Shown here piece after piece: positions 11,097 to 11,132 of a stretch of DNA of 11,132 bases. The stretch is taken from assembly GCA_964344965.1 (NCBI GenBank), contig CAYFPJ010000026.1, forward strand, positions 1 through 11,132, written 5' to 3'. The position numbers and the translations under genes are program-made. Each line of letters opens with the position of its first letter. The first letter of the stretch is position 1. This DNA comes from UM-FILTER-37-12 sp964344965 (GTDB lineage: Bacteria; Patescibacteriota; Patescibacteriia; Magasanikbacterales; UBA922). The notes beneath the pieces are model-generated. The model did not search any database. It worked only from the letters and a program-made list of their open reading frames with translations, and had not been told where the DNA came from.

Positions 11097-11132
11097 CCAC
11101 TGACGAAGTCAGTGGTCACCATCCCATCGAAG
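11097..11132 (+). repeat. Hairpin repeat at the right edge
   Basis: CCACTGAC (11097-11104) and GTCAGTGG (11108-11115) form a perfect 8-bp stem with loop GAA, followed by ATCCCATCGAAG at the edge. The layout, an 8-bp hairpin and then a CCC-x-x-x-GAAG stretch, resembles 7371-7404. The similarity of the tail is modest (7 of 12 bases). It may be another member of the same repeat family, cut by the window end. Confidence 0.5.

Noticed and set aside
1..11132. CRISPR array, tRNA, rRNA, transposase, reverse transcriptase or DGR template repeat
   Set aside because: No regularly spaced direct repeats of 24-40 bases, no cloverleaf or rRNA-like sequence, and no recombinase or reverse transcriptase reading frame was seen.

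Overview
The window looks like an accessory-rich stretch of a small, AT-rich bacterial genome, most likely a Candidate Phyla Radiation (Patescibacteria) member. The pointers are indirect: a TrmB-type regulator, a solitary MazF/PemK-type toxin, a four-helix-bundle (S23/IVS) gene next to repeats, non-oxidative pentose phosphate genes, several lineage-restricted lysine-rich hypotheticals, and native genes without Shine-Dalgarno sequences. No rRNA, tRNA or CRISPR array is visible. The lineage is an inference. Both window edges lie in repeat-like sequence, as expected if this is a whole contig broken at repeats.

Layout from left to right: (1) The C-terminal part of a ThDP-dependent acetolactate-synthase-like enzyme runs off the left edge, followed 7 bases later by a Sad/GabD-type succinate-semialdehyde dehydrogenase; a bidirectional terminator closes the pair. 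(2) Two minus-strand genes follow: a 273-aa hypothetical, and a strikingly GC-rich gene for a 167-aa exported, beta-rich protein. (3) Divergent promoters separate that gene from an orphan MazF-like toxin gene. Just beyond the toxin is a minus-strand promoter with perfect hexamers that leads only into a hairpin and T-tract, a candidate small RNA. (4) A 645-aa TrmB-family regulator carries four tandem sensor modules, followed by transaldolase. (5) A compact cassette has inverted heptamer arrays at its ends, CTTG-loop hairpins, a copy of the 53-bp repeat found at the left edge, and an S23-type four-helix-bundle gene. (6) A full-length transketolase contains an in-frame palindromic insertion; a bidirectional terminator follows. 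(7) A minus-strand lysine-rich helical-repeat hypothetical begins near the right edge, next to another hairpin repeat.

Transaldolase and transketolase together carry out the non-oxidative pentose phosphate interconversions, and the TrmB-type regulator beside them is a plausible sugar-responsive controller. The ThDP enzyme plus SSADH pair could form a two-step 2-oxo acid decarboxylation and oxidation route, as in the cyanobacterial 2-oxoglutarate decarboxylase/SSADH shunt. The main theme is small repeats: heptamer tandem arrays at gene ends and inside a gene, hairpins with a shared GACTTCGTC-like core, a palindromic element absorbed into transketolase, and a hairpin-linked repeat whose frame runs into the ThDP enzyme.
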